Positions 32,678-41,941 of a stretch of 64,000 nucleotides of DNA are shown piece after piece. A program made the translations under genes and the position numbers. Position 1 is the first letter of the stretch. Each line of letters opens with the position of its first letter. Below the pieces are notes generated by a model. It made no database searches. It saw only the letters and a list, made by a program, of their open reading frames with translations, and was not told the origin of the DNA. Source of the DNA: an uncultured Alphaproteobacteria bacterium (GTDB taxonomy: Bacteria; Pseudomonadota; Alphaproteobacteria; RF32; CAG-239); assembly GCA_910584385.1 (NCBI GenBank), contig CAJUAK010000006.1:49554-113553 (forward strand). The letters are read 5' to 3'.

Positions 32678-33466
32678 TTACATAATCCACAAAAAATATC
32701 TGAAAATAAAATAGAAAAAAGGCGCTGCAAAAATTAAACCGTCCACTCTGTCAAAAACGCCGCCGTGCCCGGGAATCAGATTGCTTGAGTCTTTAATTCC
32801 CAAACTGCGCTTAATGTGAGATTCAACCAAATCGCCTATTTGGGCAATAAGGGCAAACATCGCCGCCAAAATGCCATAGAAATAAACGCCGTCCATTACG
32901 CCAAAGGCATAACAAAAAGCCGTGCTGGCGATAACGGAAAAAAGCATTCCGCCGATTAACCCCGACCAGGTTTTGTTCGGGCTGACTTTAGGCGCAAGCT
33001 TCGGCCCTTTCAAAGTGCAGCCGACAATATAGCCGCCAATATCCACAAACCAGACAACCAATAAAAACCAAAAAGCGATTTCGGCGCCAAGAACCTGATA
33101 AATCCACGCAACGGAACCCAAGCCGACAGCAATATAAGGAACGCCCAAGACCAAAAGGTTGCGGCGCAATTCCCCCCTGGCCTGATAGATGGCAACCGCC
33201 GTTCCGCCCAAAACCATCAGCCCTACGGCCAGAGGCGAATCAAGCAGAACCGCCGAAGCAAAGACAATCGTGTACAAAATGCCATAAACTTCAGGCTTGC
33301 GGTTCGGAACCATATGCGCCCATTCCCAGCAAAGCATTGCCCCGAAAACTAAAATCAGCATCTGAACCCACGGATAACCGTAATAAATGGCTCCTAAAAC
33401 AATGGGCAGCAAGACCAAAGCCGTCAGGCTGCGTTTCATAAAGGCTTGCATTTTAGACTTTTCCAT
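32678..33466 (-). CDS. cdsA: Phosphatidate cytidylyltransferase
   Basis: A 262-residue polytopic inner-membrane enzyme making CDP-diacylglycerol from phosphatidate and CTP. The CDS signature appears near the C-terminus: SPNKTWSGLIGGM, then IGDLVESHIKRSLGIKDSS and PGHGGVFDRVDGL with its metal-binding Asp residues. It overlaps uppS by 14 bases and is directly followed by rseP; dxr, often between them, is missing. Confidence 0.96.
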   Translation of the reverse strand: MEKSKMQAFMKRSLTALVLLPIVLGAIYYGYPWVQMLILVFGAMLCWEWAHMVPNRKPEVYGILYTIVFASAVLLDSPLAVGLMVLGGTAVAIYQARGELRRNLLVLGVPYIAVGLGSVAWIYQVLGAEIAFWFLLVVWFVDIGGYIVGCTLKGPKLAPKVSPNKTWSGLIGGMLFSVIASTAFCYAFGVMDGVYFYGILAAMFALIAQIGDLVESHIKRSLGIKDSSNLIPGHGGVFDRVDGLIFAAPFFYFIFRYFLWIM

Positions 33467-34163
33467 AGCGTCTCTCCCTCAGGCTGTAGTTTTGCAATAT
33501 TTCATTAAATTCTTCTTTGCCAAAATCCGGCCACAAAACATTCGTAAAAGCGAGCTCCGCATAAGCAATCTGCCAAAGCAGATAATTGCTGATACGCTGC
33601 TCGCCGCTCGTACGTATCAATAAATCCGGATCAGGAATGGTACTGGTATAGAGCATATCTGAAAACATTTTAATATCAATATCTTCAGGCGCAATATCCC
33701 CTCTTTTTGCCAATGCCGCGATTTTCTTTGCAGCAGAAACAATTTCTTGCCGGGAGCCGTAGCTTAAGGCGATGCAAAGCGTTATCTTATCATTGTCTGC
33801 CGTTTCTTTTTCAAGGCTGTTCATAGCCTGGATGATGTCTTTGTCCAGCATATCGCGTTCGCCGATAAACAGGATGCGCACGCCTTTTTCCTGCAATTCC
33901 CTGAGCTGGCTTTTCAGGTATTGGCGCAGCAAATCCATCAGCGTTTTCACTTCATCTTCCGGACGGTTCCAGTTTTCGGTCGAAAAGGCATAAAGCGTTA
34001 AAAACTTCACGCCGGCTTCGCCTGCCGCCTCAACAATTTTCTTTACGGCCTCTGCCCCTTTTTTATGTCCCATGGAGCGGGGCAGCCCCTTCTTTTGCGC
34101 CCAGCGCCCATTGCCATCCATAATAATGGCCACATGCCGCGGCGGATTTTTTACCTCAGTCAA
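33453..34163 (-). CDS. uppS: Undecaprenyl diphosphate synthase
   Basis: A 236-residue cis-prenyltransferase that makes the C55 lipid carrier for cell-wall and LPS glycans. The start codon is TTG: the next Met is inside the catalytic motif HVAIIMDGNGRWAQKKGLPR, so the TTG must be used, with GAGGG about 8 bases upstream. Other family blocks are TLYAFSTENWNRP and the C-terminal PDLLIRTSGEQRISNYLLWQ, then FTNVLWPDF. Overlaps cdsA. Confidence 0.95.
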   Translation of the reverse strand: MTEVKNPPRHVAIIMDGNGRWAQKKGLPRSMGHKKGAEAVKKIVEAAGEAGVKFLTLYAFSTENWNRPEDEVKTLMDLLRQYLKSQLRELQEKGVRILFIGERDMLDKDIIQAMNSLEKETADNDKITLCIALSYGSRQEIVSAAKKIAALAKRGDIAPEDIDIKMFSDMLYTSTIPDPDLLIRTSGEQRISNYLLWQIAYAELAFTNVLWPDFGKEEFNEILQNYSLRERRYGKV

Positions 34164-34182
34164 AATCTCAGCCCTCTGATAC

Positions 34183-34746
34183 TTATACCTGCATGATATC
34201 TTTTTCTTTTAAGGCATATTGCTCATCAACTTTTTTGATGGCCTCATCCGTTAATTTCTGGACTTCATTTTCAAAACGCTTTTCTTCATCTTCGGAAATC
34301 AGGTTGTCTTTTTTCAGCTTTTTAATGCCGTCAAGCGCATCACGGCGAATATTCCTTACGGCAACCTTGCTTTGCTCGCTGTACTTGCCGGCAACTTTGA
34401 CCAATTCTTTGCGGCGTTCTTCGCTCAACGGGGGAATCGGTATACGGATAAGCTGCCCGTCTGAAACAGGATTTAAGCCTAAATCAGACTCTCTGATAGA
34501 TTTTTCTACGGCTTTTGCCAAAGACTTGTCCCATACGCTGACTGACAATGTGCGCGCATCAGGAACGGAAATTGTGGCGACCTGCGCCAAAGGCGACATG
34601 CTGCCATAAGCGTCAACCATAATGGAATCCAACAAGCTTGCGTGGGCACGGCCGGCGCGCAATCCGCCAAAATCGTTTTTCAGCGCTTCTACCGTTTTTT
34701 CCATCCTTTGTTTGGTGTCATTTCTAATCGTGTCAAAATCAGACAT
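34183..34746 (-). CDS. frr: Ribosome recycling factor
   Basis: The long frame opens at 34884 inside pyrH, but the real ATG is at 34746 (187 residues), just after the pyrH stop with AAAAGGAAA upstream. The protein splits post-termination ribosomes with EF-G. Typical blocks are LRAGRAHASLLDSIMVDAYG and IRIPIPPLSEERRKELVK; the three-helix bundle is complete. Confidence 0.96.
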   Translation of the reverse strand: MSDFDTIRNDTKQRMEKTVEALKNDFGGLRAGRAHASLLDSIMVDAYGSMSPLAQVATISVPDARTLSVSVWDKSLAKAVEKSIRESDLGLNPVSDGQLIRIPIPPLSEERRKELVKVAGKYSEQSKVAVRNIRRDALDGIKKLKKDNLISEDEEKRFENEVQKLTDEAIKKVDEQYALKEKDIMQV

Positions 34747-34747
34747 T

Positions 34748-35473
34748 TTATTTTTCCTTTTTATTATCAATAATCGTAAATTTTCCTTCTCCGGAAACAA
34801 CCTTTGCCAGGGCATCCGGTTCTGCCTGGCTAAACACGACAACCGGAAGGTTGTTTTCCGCCGCCAAGGATATTGCCGTGGCATCCATAACTTTCAGATG
34901 CTTTTCCAAGACTTCATCATAAGAAACATGCTCATATCTTTTTGCGTTCGGATTGGTTTTCGGGTCAGAATCATAAACACCGTCAACCTGCGTGGACTTA
35001 AGCAGCACATCGCACTGCATTTCCGATGCACGCAGCGCGGCGCCGGTATCCGTCGTGAAATAAGGGTTTCCCGTTCCGCCCGCAAAAATAATCACGCGCC
35101 CTTTTTCCAGATGGCGCAAAGCCCGGCGATACATATAGCTTTCGCAAACGGCCGGAATGCTTATCCCGGAAAGAACCCTCGCCCCAACGCCGATTTTTTC
35201 CAAAGCATTTTGCAGATAGAGGGCGTTCATGACCGTTGCCAGCATGCCGACCTGGTCGGCAACTGTCCGGTTCATCCCTTTTGAGGCTTCCTTTGCGCCG
35301 CGGAATATATTTCCTCCGCCGACAACGAGGCAAATTTCGACGCCTTGTTCATGAACGGCTTTAATTTCTTCTGCCAAGCGGCTGATAACCTCGGCGGACA
35401 TTCCGTAAGGCTTGTCGCCCATCAGCCCTTCGCCGGAAAGCTTGAGCAGAATGCGCTTATATATCGGTCTCAT
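34748..35473 (-). CDS. pyrH: UMP kinase
   Basis: A 241-residue amino-acid-kinase-fold enzyme phosphorylating UMP to UDP. RILLKLSGEGLMG, the glycine motif VVGGGNIFRG, and the C-terminal TDTGAALRASEMQCDVLLKS are characteristic. It is the first gene of the envelope operon here; rpsB and tsf, usual upstream neighbours, are replaced by the divergent plsY. AAGGA precedes the ATG. Confidence 0.96.
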   Translation of the reverse strand: MRPIYKRILLKLSGEGLMGDKPYGMSAEVISRLAEEIKAVHEQGVEICLVVGGGNIFRGAKEASKGMNRTVADQVGMLATVMNALYLQNALEKIGVGARVLSGISIPAVCESYMYRRALRHLEKGRVIIFAGGTGNPYFTTDTGAALRASEMQCDVLLKSTQVDGVYDSDPKTNPNAKRYEHVSYDEVLEKHLKVMDATAISLAAENNLPVVVFSQAEPDALAKVVSGEGKFTIIDNKKEK

Positions 35474-35646
35474 TTGTTGAATCCTTGTTATTTTTTTGTA
35501 ATATTAACGTTTTTAATGAGTTTGTCATCATATTTTTCCAGTTTTGCCTATAAAATTTTAAAATGGCATATCTTATAAAAAGCGGTTGTTATTTATGCGG
35601 GGTAAGTTTATCAATAAATTATGTTAAATTCTCAGGAGGCTTTATT

Positions 35647-36288
35647 ATGACAACAACATTAACTTTTACCTTATGCGCGCTCGGCGGCTATTTGCTCGGT
35701 TCTATCCCTTTTGGATTGGTCTTAACAAGAATGGCCGGGCTTGGGGATTTGCGCAAAATCGGCTCCGGCAACATCGGCGCAACCAATGTTTTGCGTACCG
35801 GACACAAGTGGCTTGCCTTGCTGACCGTGCTTCTTGACGCCTCCAAAGCCGGTTTGGCAGCGCTTATCGCCTTAAAAACCGTTACGCCCGAACCTTATGT
35901 CTTTTTAAATTTAATGACGAACACCGCCGCCATGGCCTCGCTTATTGCCGGCACGATGGGCGTTATCGGGCATAACTTCCCGGTTTGGCTCAAATTCAAG
36001 GGCGGAAAAGGCGTGGCTTCGGCTTTTGGTTTTATCGTCTTTACTAATCCGCAGCTTGGGCTTATTGCTTTGTTTATCTGGCTGGTTATGGCTTTTACTT
36101 TTAAATATTCTTCTTTATCCGCCCTTACCGCCGCAGCACTGGTTCCGTTTTTTGCCTATTTTATGAATGACCCCGTTTCCAGCATTTTTTACACCTTTAC
36201 CGCGATATTGGTCATTCTTCGGCATCACGCCAACATTATGCGGCTGATTAAAGGCGAAGAAAGCAAAATCAAACTCAAAAAGAATTAG
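35647..36288 (+). CDS. plsY: Glycerol-3-phosphate acyltransferase PlsY
   Basis: The frame opens at 35563, but AGGAGG at 35635-35640 places the start at 35647 (213 residues). PlsY moves the acyl group from acyl-phosphate (made by PlsX, 10557-11618) to glycerol-3-phosphate in the inner membrane. The three conserved loops are GSIPFGLVLTR, KIGSGNIGATNVLRTG and FPVWLKFKGGKGVAS. About five to seven helices. It is two bases upstream of dprA, an order seen in many bacteria. Confidence 0.95.
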   Translation: MTTTLTFTLCALGGYLLGSIPFGLVLTRMAGLGDLRKIGSGNIGATNVLRTGHKWLALLTVLLDASKAGLAALIALKTVTPEPYVFLNLMTNTAAMASLIAGTMGVIGHNFPVWLKFKGGKGVASAFGFIVFTNPQLGLIALFIWLVMAFTFKYSSLSALTAAALVPFFAYFMNDPVSSIFYTFTAILVILRHHANIMRLIKGEESKIKLKKN

Positions 36289-36290
36289 GA

Positions 36291-37400
36291 ATGGCTAAAG
36301 ATAAAGAAATTATAGACATCCTGCAGCTGATTAATTCGGACAATGTCGGGCCGGTTACCTTTCAAAAACTGGTGGAAGCTTACGGAGCGCCGGCTCTGGC
36401 ATTAGAAAATATTCACCGGCATAAAAAAATCCGCCTGTTTCCGAGAAAAGCCGCTGAAGCGGAAGCCGCAAAAGCGAAGGCTTTGGGCATCAGCCTTGTA
36501 ACTTATGGCGATGACGATTATCCGGACATGCTCCGCAATATTGCCGATGCTCCGCCGCTGCTTTATGCTTTAGGCGACACAAAGCTTTTGAATTATCCGG
36601 CGACGCTTTCCGTGGTGGGCGCCAGAAATGCTTCTGTCAACGGGCGCAAAACCGCCAGCCGCATGGCTTTTGAATTAACAAACAGCGATGTTTTAATTAT
36701 TTCGGGCATGGCTGCCGGCATTGACAGTGCCGCCCATAAAGGCGCCATGTATGCCAAAGGGCAAAAAGGCCCGACAACCGCCGTTCTCGGAACGGGAATA
36801 GATGTTGTCTATCCGGCGCAAAACCAAGAATTATACAATCAAATTGCCCGGCAAGGCGTTATTATATCCGAATTTCCGCTTGGCACACAGCCGCAATCCA
36901 ATAATTTTCCCCGGCGCAACAGAATCGTCGCCGCCCTCGGGCTGGGGACACTGGTCGTTGAAGCCACGCTCCATTCAGGCTCGCTCATTACCGCGCGTTT
37001 GGCTTTGGAACAGGGAAAAGACATCTTTGCCATTCCTGGTTCGCCGAATGAAGCCCGTTCCATGGGGCCAAACAAATTAATTAAAAACGGAGCCGTCCTG
37101 GTTGATGATGCCGACGATATTCTCGGGCACCTGGCGCTTAACAACCAAAAAACTATCAACAGGCTTTCCCGTTGCAAGGCAATGCCAGAGACTTCTTTTG
37201 TTGCGCCAATAAAGGCACCGCAAATTGATTCCTCTCAAATTTCTATTCTTGACTATCTTAACCATGACGGTGTATATGTGGACGAAGTTATCAGAGAAAG
37301 CGGATTAAGCGCCGCGGAAGTTGCAGCAAAATTGTTAGACCTTGAACTTGAGGGAAGAATCGAATATATGAGCGGCAACAAAGTCGCGCTAACCAAATAA
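36291..37400 (+). CDS. dprA: DNA processing protein DprA
   Basis: A 369-residue protein that loads RecA on incoming single-stranded DNA in natural transformation. An N-terminal helical domain is followed by the Rossmann domain (SVVGARNAS, SGMAAGIDSAAHKGAM, TAVLGTGIDVVYP, SEFPLGTQPQSNNFPRRNRI) and a C-terminal winged-helix DML1-like domain (about 305-369). It is coupled to plsY and lies 14 bases before topA, a conserved trio. Confidence 0.95.
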   Translation: MAKDKEIIDILQLINSDNVGPVTFQKLVEAYGAPALALENIHRHKKIRLFPRKAAEAEAAKAKALGISLVTYGDDDYPDMLRNIADAPPLLYALGDTKLLNYPATLSVVGARNASVNGRKTASRMAFELTNSDVLIISGMAAGIDSAAHKGAMYAKGQKGPTTAVLGTGIDVVYPAQNQELYNQIARQGVIISEFPLGTQPQSNNFPRRNRIVAALGLGTLVVEATLHSGSLITARLALEQGKDIFAIPGSPNEARSMGPNKLIKNGAVLVDDADDILGHLALNNQKTINRLSRCKAMPETSFVAPIKAPQIDSSQISILDYLNHDGVYVDEVIRESGLSAAEVAAKLLDLELEGRIEYMSGNKVALTK

Positions 37401-37414
37401 ATAAGGGTATGGAA

Positions 37415-39865
37415 ATGAAATTAGTCATTGTGGAATCTCCTGCAAAAGCCAAAACAATTAATAAGTATCTGGGAACAGATTACAAAGTTTTAGCAAGCTT
37501 TGGGCATATTCGCGATTTGCCGAGCAAAGACGGTTCCGTTTTGCCGGATGAAGATTTTGCCATGAGCTGGGACTTGAGCGCCGGTGGCAAGAAACGCCTC
37601 AATGACATTATCTCCGCCCTTAAAGAATGTGATACGATTGTCCTCGCCTCCGACCCGGATAGAGAAGGAGAAGCAATCGCCTGGCACATACTTGAAGAAC
37701 TTACCGCCCGCAAAAAAATTAAAGATAAAAAAATCGAGCGCGTGGTTTTTCATGAAATTACAAAATCCGCAGTTACAGAGGCTATTAAAAACCCCCGCGA
37801 AATCGACCAGAATCTGGTTTCGGCCTATCTGGCGCGCCGGGCCTTGGATTATTTGGTGGGATTTACCCTCTCTCCCGTATTATGGCGCAAACTTCCAGGC
37901 TCAAAATCTGCAGGGCGCGTCCAATCTGTTGCACTCCGCCTGATTTGCGAAAGGGAAACCGAAATCGAAAAATTCAAAGCGGAAGAATATTGGACAATAG
38001 ACGTCGACCTTTTAACGAGCACCTCCGCCGTCATTAAATCAAGGTTGGTTAACCTGGATGGCAAAAAGCTTGAAAAATTTGATTTGAACAGCGAAGAAAA
38101 AGCCTTGGAAGCCAAAGCAAAAATTGAGGCTCAGGATTTCCATATCGCTTCAATCGAGCGCAAAAAAGCCAACCGTTACCCCGCGCCGCCTTTTACGACA
38201 TCGACTTTGCAGCAGGAAGCTGCCCGCAAGCTCCGCTTTTCTGCAAAGAAAACCATGCAGATTGCTCAAAAGCTTTATGAAGACGGGCTTATCACTTATA
38301 TGCGTACCGATGCGGTTAACCTTTCCAAAGAAGCTATTGCCGCCTGCCGGGATGCCATTTTGAAATATTTTGGAGAATCATACCTTCCCAAAACAGCCAA
38401 AGAATACAAGACAAAGTCTAAAAATGCCCAAGAAGCGCACGAAGCCATCCGTCCGTCAGACGTAATGAACACGCCTAAAAAAATGGAAACAAAACTCGAT
38501 GCCGATGCGCATAAGCTTTATGAACTTATCTGGAAACGCACAGTCGCTTGCCAGATGAATCCTGCCGTTTTGGACAAGGTGGTTATTGATTCGCTTTCAA
38601 AAGACGAGAAAATCTTATTGCGCGCCAACGGACAAGTTATTGAATTTGACGGGTTCTTAAAACTTTACCAGGAAAGCCGCGACGACAGCGACGAAGATGA
38701 TGAAAACCGCATTCTGCCCAATGTCAACGAAGGCGAAAACGTTAATAAAGGCGACATTACCCCAGACCAGCATTTCACAACGCCGCCGCCGCGGTTTACC
38801 GAAGCGAGCCTGGTTAAGAAGCTTGAAGAGCTTGGCATTGGGCGCCCGTCTACTTATGCGACGATTATTGCCGTTTTGCAGGAAAGAAAATATGTAAAAG
38901 TCGAGAAACTGCGTTTTATTCCGGAAGACCGCGGGCGCATTGTTACCGTCTTTTTAGAAAATTATTTCCGCAAATATGTGGAATATGACTTTACGGCGCA
39001 GTTGGAGGAATTTCTGGATGATGTTTCCGCCGGCGAAATGGAATGGAAGCGCTTGCTCAAAGGATTTTGGGACAAATTCATCAAGAATGTCGACGCCGTC
39101 CAGCCTTTGCAGATTTCGGAAGTAATTGACAAGATTGACGAAGCGCTTGCTTACCACCTCTTTCCGCCCAGAGAGGATGGAACGGATCCCCGCTCCTGCC
39201 CTGTCTGCGGAAAAGGCAAATTAAGCGTTAAGCTTGGGAAATTCGGCGCATTTTTGGGATGTTCGGAATATCCGGAATGCAAATACACTAAACCTTTGAT
39301 GGATGTAAACGCCGAAGAAGCCAATGACAAGCCTAAAGCGCCTAACGGCGAAGATAAGGTTTTGGGCGAGATGAACGGCCTGAAAATCTACTTAAAAAAA
39401 GGCCCTTATGGTTATTATGTACAGCTTGGCGAAGATGCGACCGCCACAACGGAAAAGCCTAAACGCTCCGCACTGCCCAAGCCGCTCACGCCCGAAGACA
39501 TTACGCTGGAACAGGCACAGCGCCTGCTTAGCCTGCCTTTGGATTTGGGCAACGGCATTGTTGTCAATGTCGGAAAATTCGGCCCTTATATTAAACAAGG
39601 CGCAAAATCACGCTCCTTGCGCGGCAATGATACAATTTTTAACATTACGGTTGAACGCGCCGCAGAACTTTTGCAGAATGTTGCGGAAAAAGCGCCGACT
39701 GTCGTGCTTGCCCAAAAAGACAAACAGGACATTATTTTGGCGCAGGGGCGCTACGGCCCTTATCTGAAATGGGGAAAAGCAAACTTTGCCATTCCAAAAG
39801 AATTGCGCGGCAAAGAACTGACTGCTGAAGAAGCGTTAAAGATTGTTTCCGCACCCAATAAATAA
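37415..39865 (+). CDS. topA: DNA topoisomerase I
   Basis: Two in-frame ATGs lie at 37409 and 37415; AAGGG at 37403-37407 fits the second (816 residues). The type IA enzyme relaxes negative supercoils. The TOPRIM domain starts with LVIVESPAKAKTINKYLG and has DPDREGEAIAWH; the catalytic tyrosine is in DGLITYMRTDAVNLS. A four-Cys zinc finger (CPVCGKGKLSVKLGKFGAFL, then GCSEYPEC) and C-terminal FGPYIKQGAKSRSL / RYGPYLKWG repeat units follow. Confidence 0.97.
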   Translation: MKLVIVESPAKAKTINKYLGTDYKVLASFGHIRDLPSKDGSVLPDEDFAMSWDLSAGGKKRLNDIISALKECDTIVLASDPDREGEAIAWHILEELTARKKIKDKKIERVVFHEITKSAVTEAIKNPREIDQNLVSAYLARRALDYLVGFTLSPVLWRKLPGSKSAGRVQSVALRLICERETEIEKFKAEEYWTIDVDLLTSTSAVIKSRLVNLDGKKLEKFDLNSEEKALEAKAKIEAQDFHIASIERKKANRYPAPPFTTSTLQQEAARKLRFSAKKTMQIAQKLYEDGLITYMRTDAVNLSKEAIAACRDAILKYFGESYLPKTAKEYKTKSKNAQEAHEAIRPSDVMNTPKKMETKLDADAHKLYELIWKRTVACQMNPAVLDKVVIDSLSKDEKILLRANGQVIEFDGFLKLYQESRDDSDEDDENRILPNVNEGENVNKGDITPDQHFTTPPPRFTEASLVKKLEELGIGRPSTYATIIAVLQERKYVKVEKLRFIPEDRGRIVTVFLENYFRKYVEYDFTAQLEEFLDDVSAGEMEWKRLLKGFWDKFIKNVDAVQPLQISEVIDKIDEALAYHLFPPREDGTDPRSCPVCGKGKLSVKLGKFGAFLGCSEYPECKYTKPLMDVNAEEANDKPKAPNGEDKVLGEMNGLKIYLKKGPYGYYVQLGEDATATTEKPKRSALPKPLTPEDITLEQAQRLLSLPLDLGNGIVVNVGKFGPYIKQGAKSRSLRGNDTIFNITVERAAELLQNVAEKAPTVVLAQKDKQDIILAQGRYGPYLKWGKANFAIPKELRGKELTAEEALKIVSAPNK

Positions 39866-39896
39866 AAAATCCCATACTTCGGACAGAGATTTTATA

Positions 39897-39924
39897 AAAA
39901 ACCCCGGATAACTCCGGGGTTTTT
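39897..39924. terminator. Bidirectional intrinsic terminator, topA/clpX
   Basis: A 12-bp stem AAAAACCCCGGA / TCCGGGGTTTTT with loop TAAC between convergent topA and clpX. Confidence 0.9.
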
Positions 39925-39925
39925 C

Positions 39926-41194
39926 TTATGCTGATTTTTTATCTTTTTTCTTATAGACGAACTTGGGCGCTTTTTTATCGTTAATGACCTTCTCATCAAT
40001 GATAATTTCCGCCAAGCCTTTATTGTCAGGCACATCATACATAAGTTCCAAAAGGTTGTCCTCCATAATCGCGCGCAAACCGCGTGCGCCGGTTTTGCGT
40101 TCAATCGCTTTCTTGGCAATTGCACGCAAAGCGCCTTCTGTAATGGTCAGTTTGATATCTTCCATTTCGAACAGGGTCGTATATTGCTTAACCAAAGCAT
40201 TTTTGGGCTCTGTCAAAACCTTCATTAAAGCTTCTTCATTTAAATCGCCCAACGTTGCGATAATCGGCAAGCGCCCGACAAATTCCGGAATTAAACCGAA
40301 TTTCAGCAAATCTTCCGGCTGAACATCCTTAATAATTTCGCCAATGCCCTTTTCTTCCGGAGAAGCGACTTTTGCACCAAAGCCGATTGAGGTTTCTTTG
40401 CCGCGGCGTCCGACTATTTTTTCAAGACCGGCAAAAGCGCCGCCGCAGATAAACAAAATATTTGTCGTATCTACATGCAAAAACTCCTGTTGCGGATGTT
40501 TTCTTCCCCCTTGCGGCGGAACATTCGCTACCGTGCCTTCGATAATTTTTAACAGCGCCTGCTGTACGCCTTCGCCCGAGACGTCTCTGGTAATGGAAGG
40601 GCCGTCGGTTTTGCGGGTTATTTTATCAATCTCATCAATATAAACAATGCCGCGCTGGGCTTTTTCAATATCATAATTTGCCGCCTGAACCAGTTTTAAG
40701 ATGATATTTTCAACATCTTCACCGACATATCCGGCTTCCGTCAATGTTGTCGCATCGGCGATTGCAAAAGGCACATCCAAAATTTTCGCAAGGGTTTGCG
40801 CCAACAGGGTTTTTCCGCTTCCGGTCGAACCAATCAGGATAACATTTGATTTTGAAATATCGACATCTTTATGGCTCGCCAGGCAGTTTAGGCGTTTATA
40901 GTGGTTATAGACCGCTACGGAGAGAACTTTCTTTGCCTGGTCCTGCCCGATAACGTACTGGTCCAAAAATTCTTTTATTTTGGATGGTGTCGGCAAATTG
41001 CCTTCACTCTCAAACCCTTGTTCCTGTTTTTTCTGTTCGGCCATTTCATCGGCAACAATATTTATGCAAACTTCTATACATTCGTCGCAGATGTAAACGC
41101 CGCGCCCGGCGATCAGCTTTTTTACTTCATTTTGGCTTTTGCCGCAGAAGGAGCAGTGCAGCAGTTCGCCGTTATTCGTCTTATCTTCGGCCAT
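39926..41194 (-). CDS. clpX: ATP-dependent Clp protease ATPase subunit ClpX
   Basis: A 422-residue AAA+ unfoldase that feeds ClpP. The N-terminal zinc-binding domain has CSFCGKSQNEVKKLIAGRGV then ICDEC. Walker A is LIGSTGSGKTLLAQTLA, Walker B IVYIDEIDKI, and the ClpP-contact loop GFGAKV is present, as are the sensor regions (ARGLRAIMEDNLLELMY). AGGAGGG before the ATG. It lies 9 bases after clpP. Confidence 0.97.
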   Translation of the reverse strand: MAEDKTNNGELLHCSFCGKSQNEVKKLIAGRGVYICDECIEVCINIVADEMAEQKKQEQGFESEGNLPTPSKIKEFLDQYVIGQDQAKKVLSVAVYNHYKRLNCLASHKDVDISKSNVILIGSTGSGKTLLAQTLAKILDVPFAIADATTLTEAGYVGEDVENIILKLVQAANYDIEKAQRGIVYIDEIDKITRKTDGPSITRDVSGEGVQQALLKIIEGTVANVPPQGGRKHPQQEFLHVDTTNILFICGGAFAGLEKIVGRRGKETSIGFGAKVASPEEKGIGEIIKDVQPEDLLKFGLIPEFVGRLPIIATLGDLNEEALMKVLTEPKNALVKQYTTLFEMEDIKLTITEGALRAIAKKAIERKTGARGLRAIMEDNLLELMYDVPDNKGLAEIIIDEKVINDKKAPKFVYKKKDKKSA

Positions 41195-41203
41195 TTAACC
41201 CTC

Positions 41204-41812
41204 CTATTTCATTTCTTCGCGGGAAGCGACAATATGGTCAATCAGGCCAAAGGCCTTCGCTTCTTCAGGAGACATAAAATTATCCCTTTCCATTGCTTTT
41301 TCAACCACGGATAATTTCTGTCCCGTATGGTGTACATATATTTGGTTTAAACGTTTTTTCAATTTCAGAATCTCATTCGCCTGGATTTCAATATCCGTTG
41401 CCTGCCCTTTGACACCGCCTGAAGGCTGGTGAATCATAATCCGAGAATTTGGCAGGGAAAAGCGTTTGCCTTTCGTACCGCCTGCAAGCAAAAGGGAACC
41501 CATTGAGCAGGCCTGGCCGATGCAAAGCGTGTTTACGTCGCAGGAAATGTATTGCATTGTATCATACATCGCCATTCCGGATGTTACAATTCCCCCCGGC
41601 GAATTGATATAAAGGTAAATATCTTTTTTGGGATTTTCAGATTCCAAAAACAGCAGCTGTGCGCAAACGAGGGAAGAAACCTCATCATTCACTTCCCCGG
41701 TCAAGAAAATAATCCTTTCTTTGAGCAAGCGGGAAAAAATATCAAAAGAGCGTTCACCGCGCGATGTTTGTTCAATAACCATCGGCACCAGGGAATTTTT
41801 TATAGCGTCCAT
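41204..41812 (-). CDS. clpP: ATP-dependent Clp protease proteolytic subunit ClpP
   Basis: The frame opens at 41827, but GGAGG at 41817-41821 falls inside the extra codons and marks the ATG at 41812 (202 residues). The serine protease forms a double heptamer with ClpX. The catalytic Ser is in GQACSMGSLLLAGG, His in NSRIMIHQPSGG, and Asp lies in the following helix region. It is divergent from the FAD oxidoreductase gene, which separates it from tig. Confidence 0.96.
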   Translation of the reverse strand: MDAIKNSLVPMVIEQTSRGERSFDIFSRLLKERIIFLTGEVNDEVSSLVCAQLLFLESENPKKDIYLYINSPGGIVTSGMAMYDTMQYISCDVNTLCIGQACSMGSLLLAGGTKGKRFSLPNSRIMIHQPSGGVKGQATDIEIQANEILKLKKRLNQIYVHHTGQKLSVVEKAMERDNFMSPEEAKAFGLIDHIVASREEMK

Positions 41813-41941
41813 TTTTCCTCCAGACATATTTTATTCTTTTTCAACAACTAACAATTACTGTGGATAAAGATAACATAATTTATTCAACAAATTATTAATA
41901 GTTTAAACTTTTTTTAAGTTGCCCCATAGAAGGATTTTACC

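Noticed and set aside
39897..39924. Hairpin with CCCCGGA arms and a TAAC loop, similar to the terminal hairpin of the dispersed repeat
   Set aside because: It lacks the conserved 3' flank TTTTCT..AAGGC..AATAAA and the ATTCA 5' flank; it is an ordinary terminator between topA and clpX.
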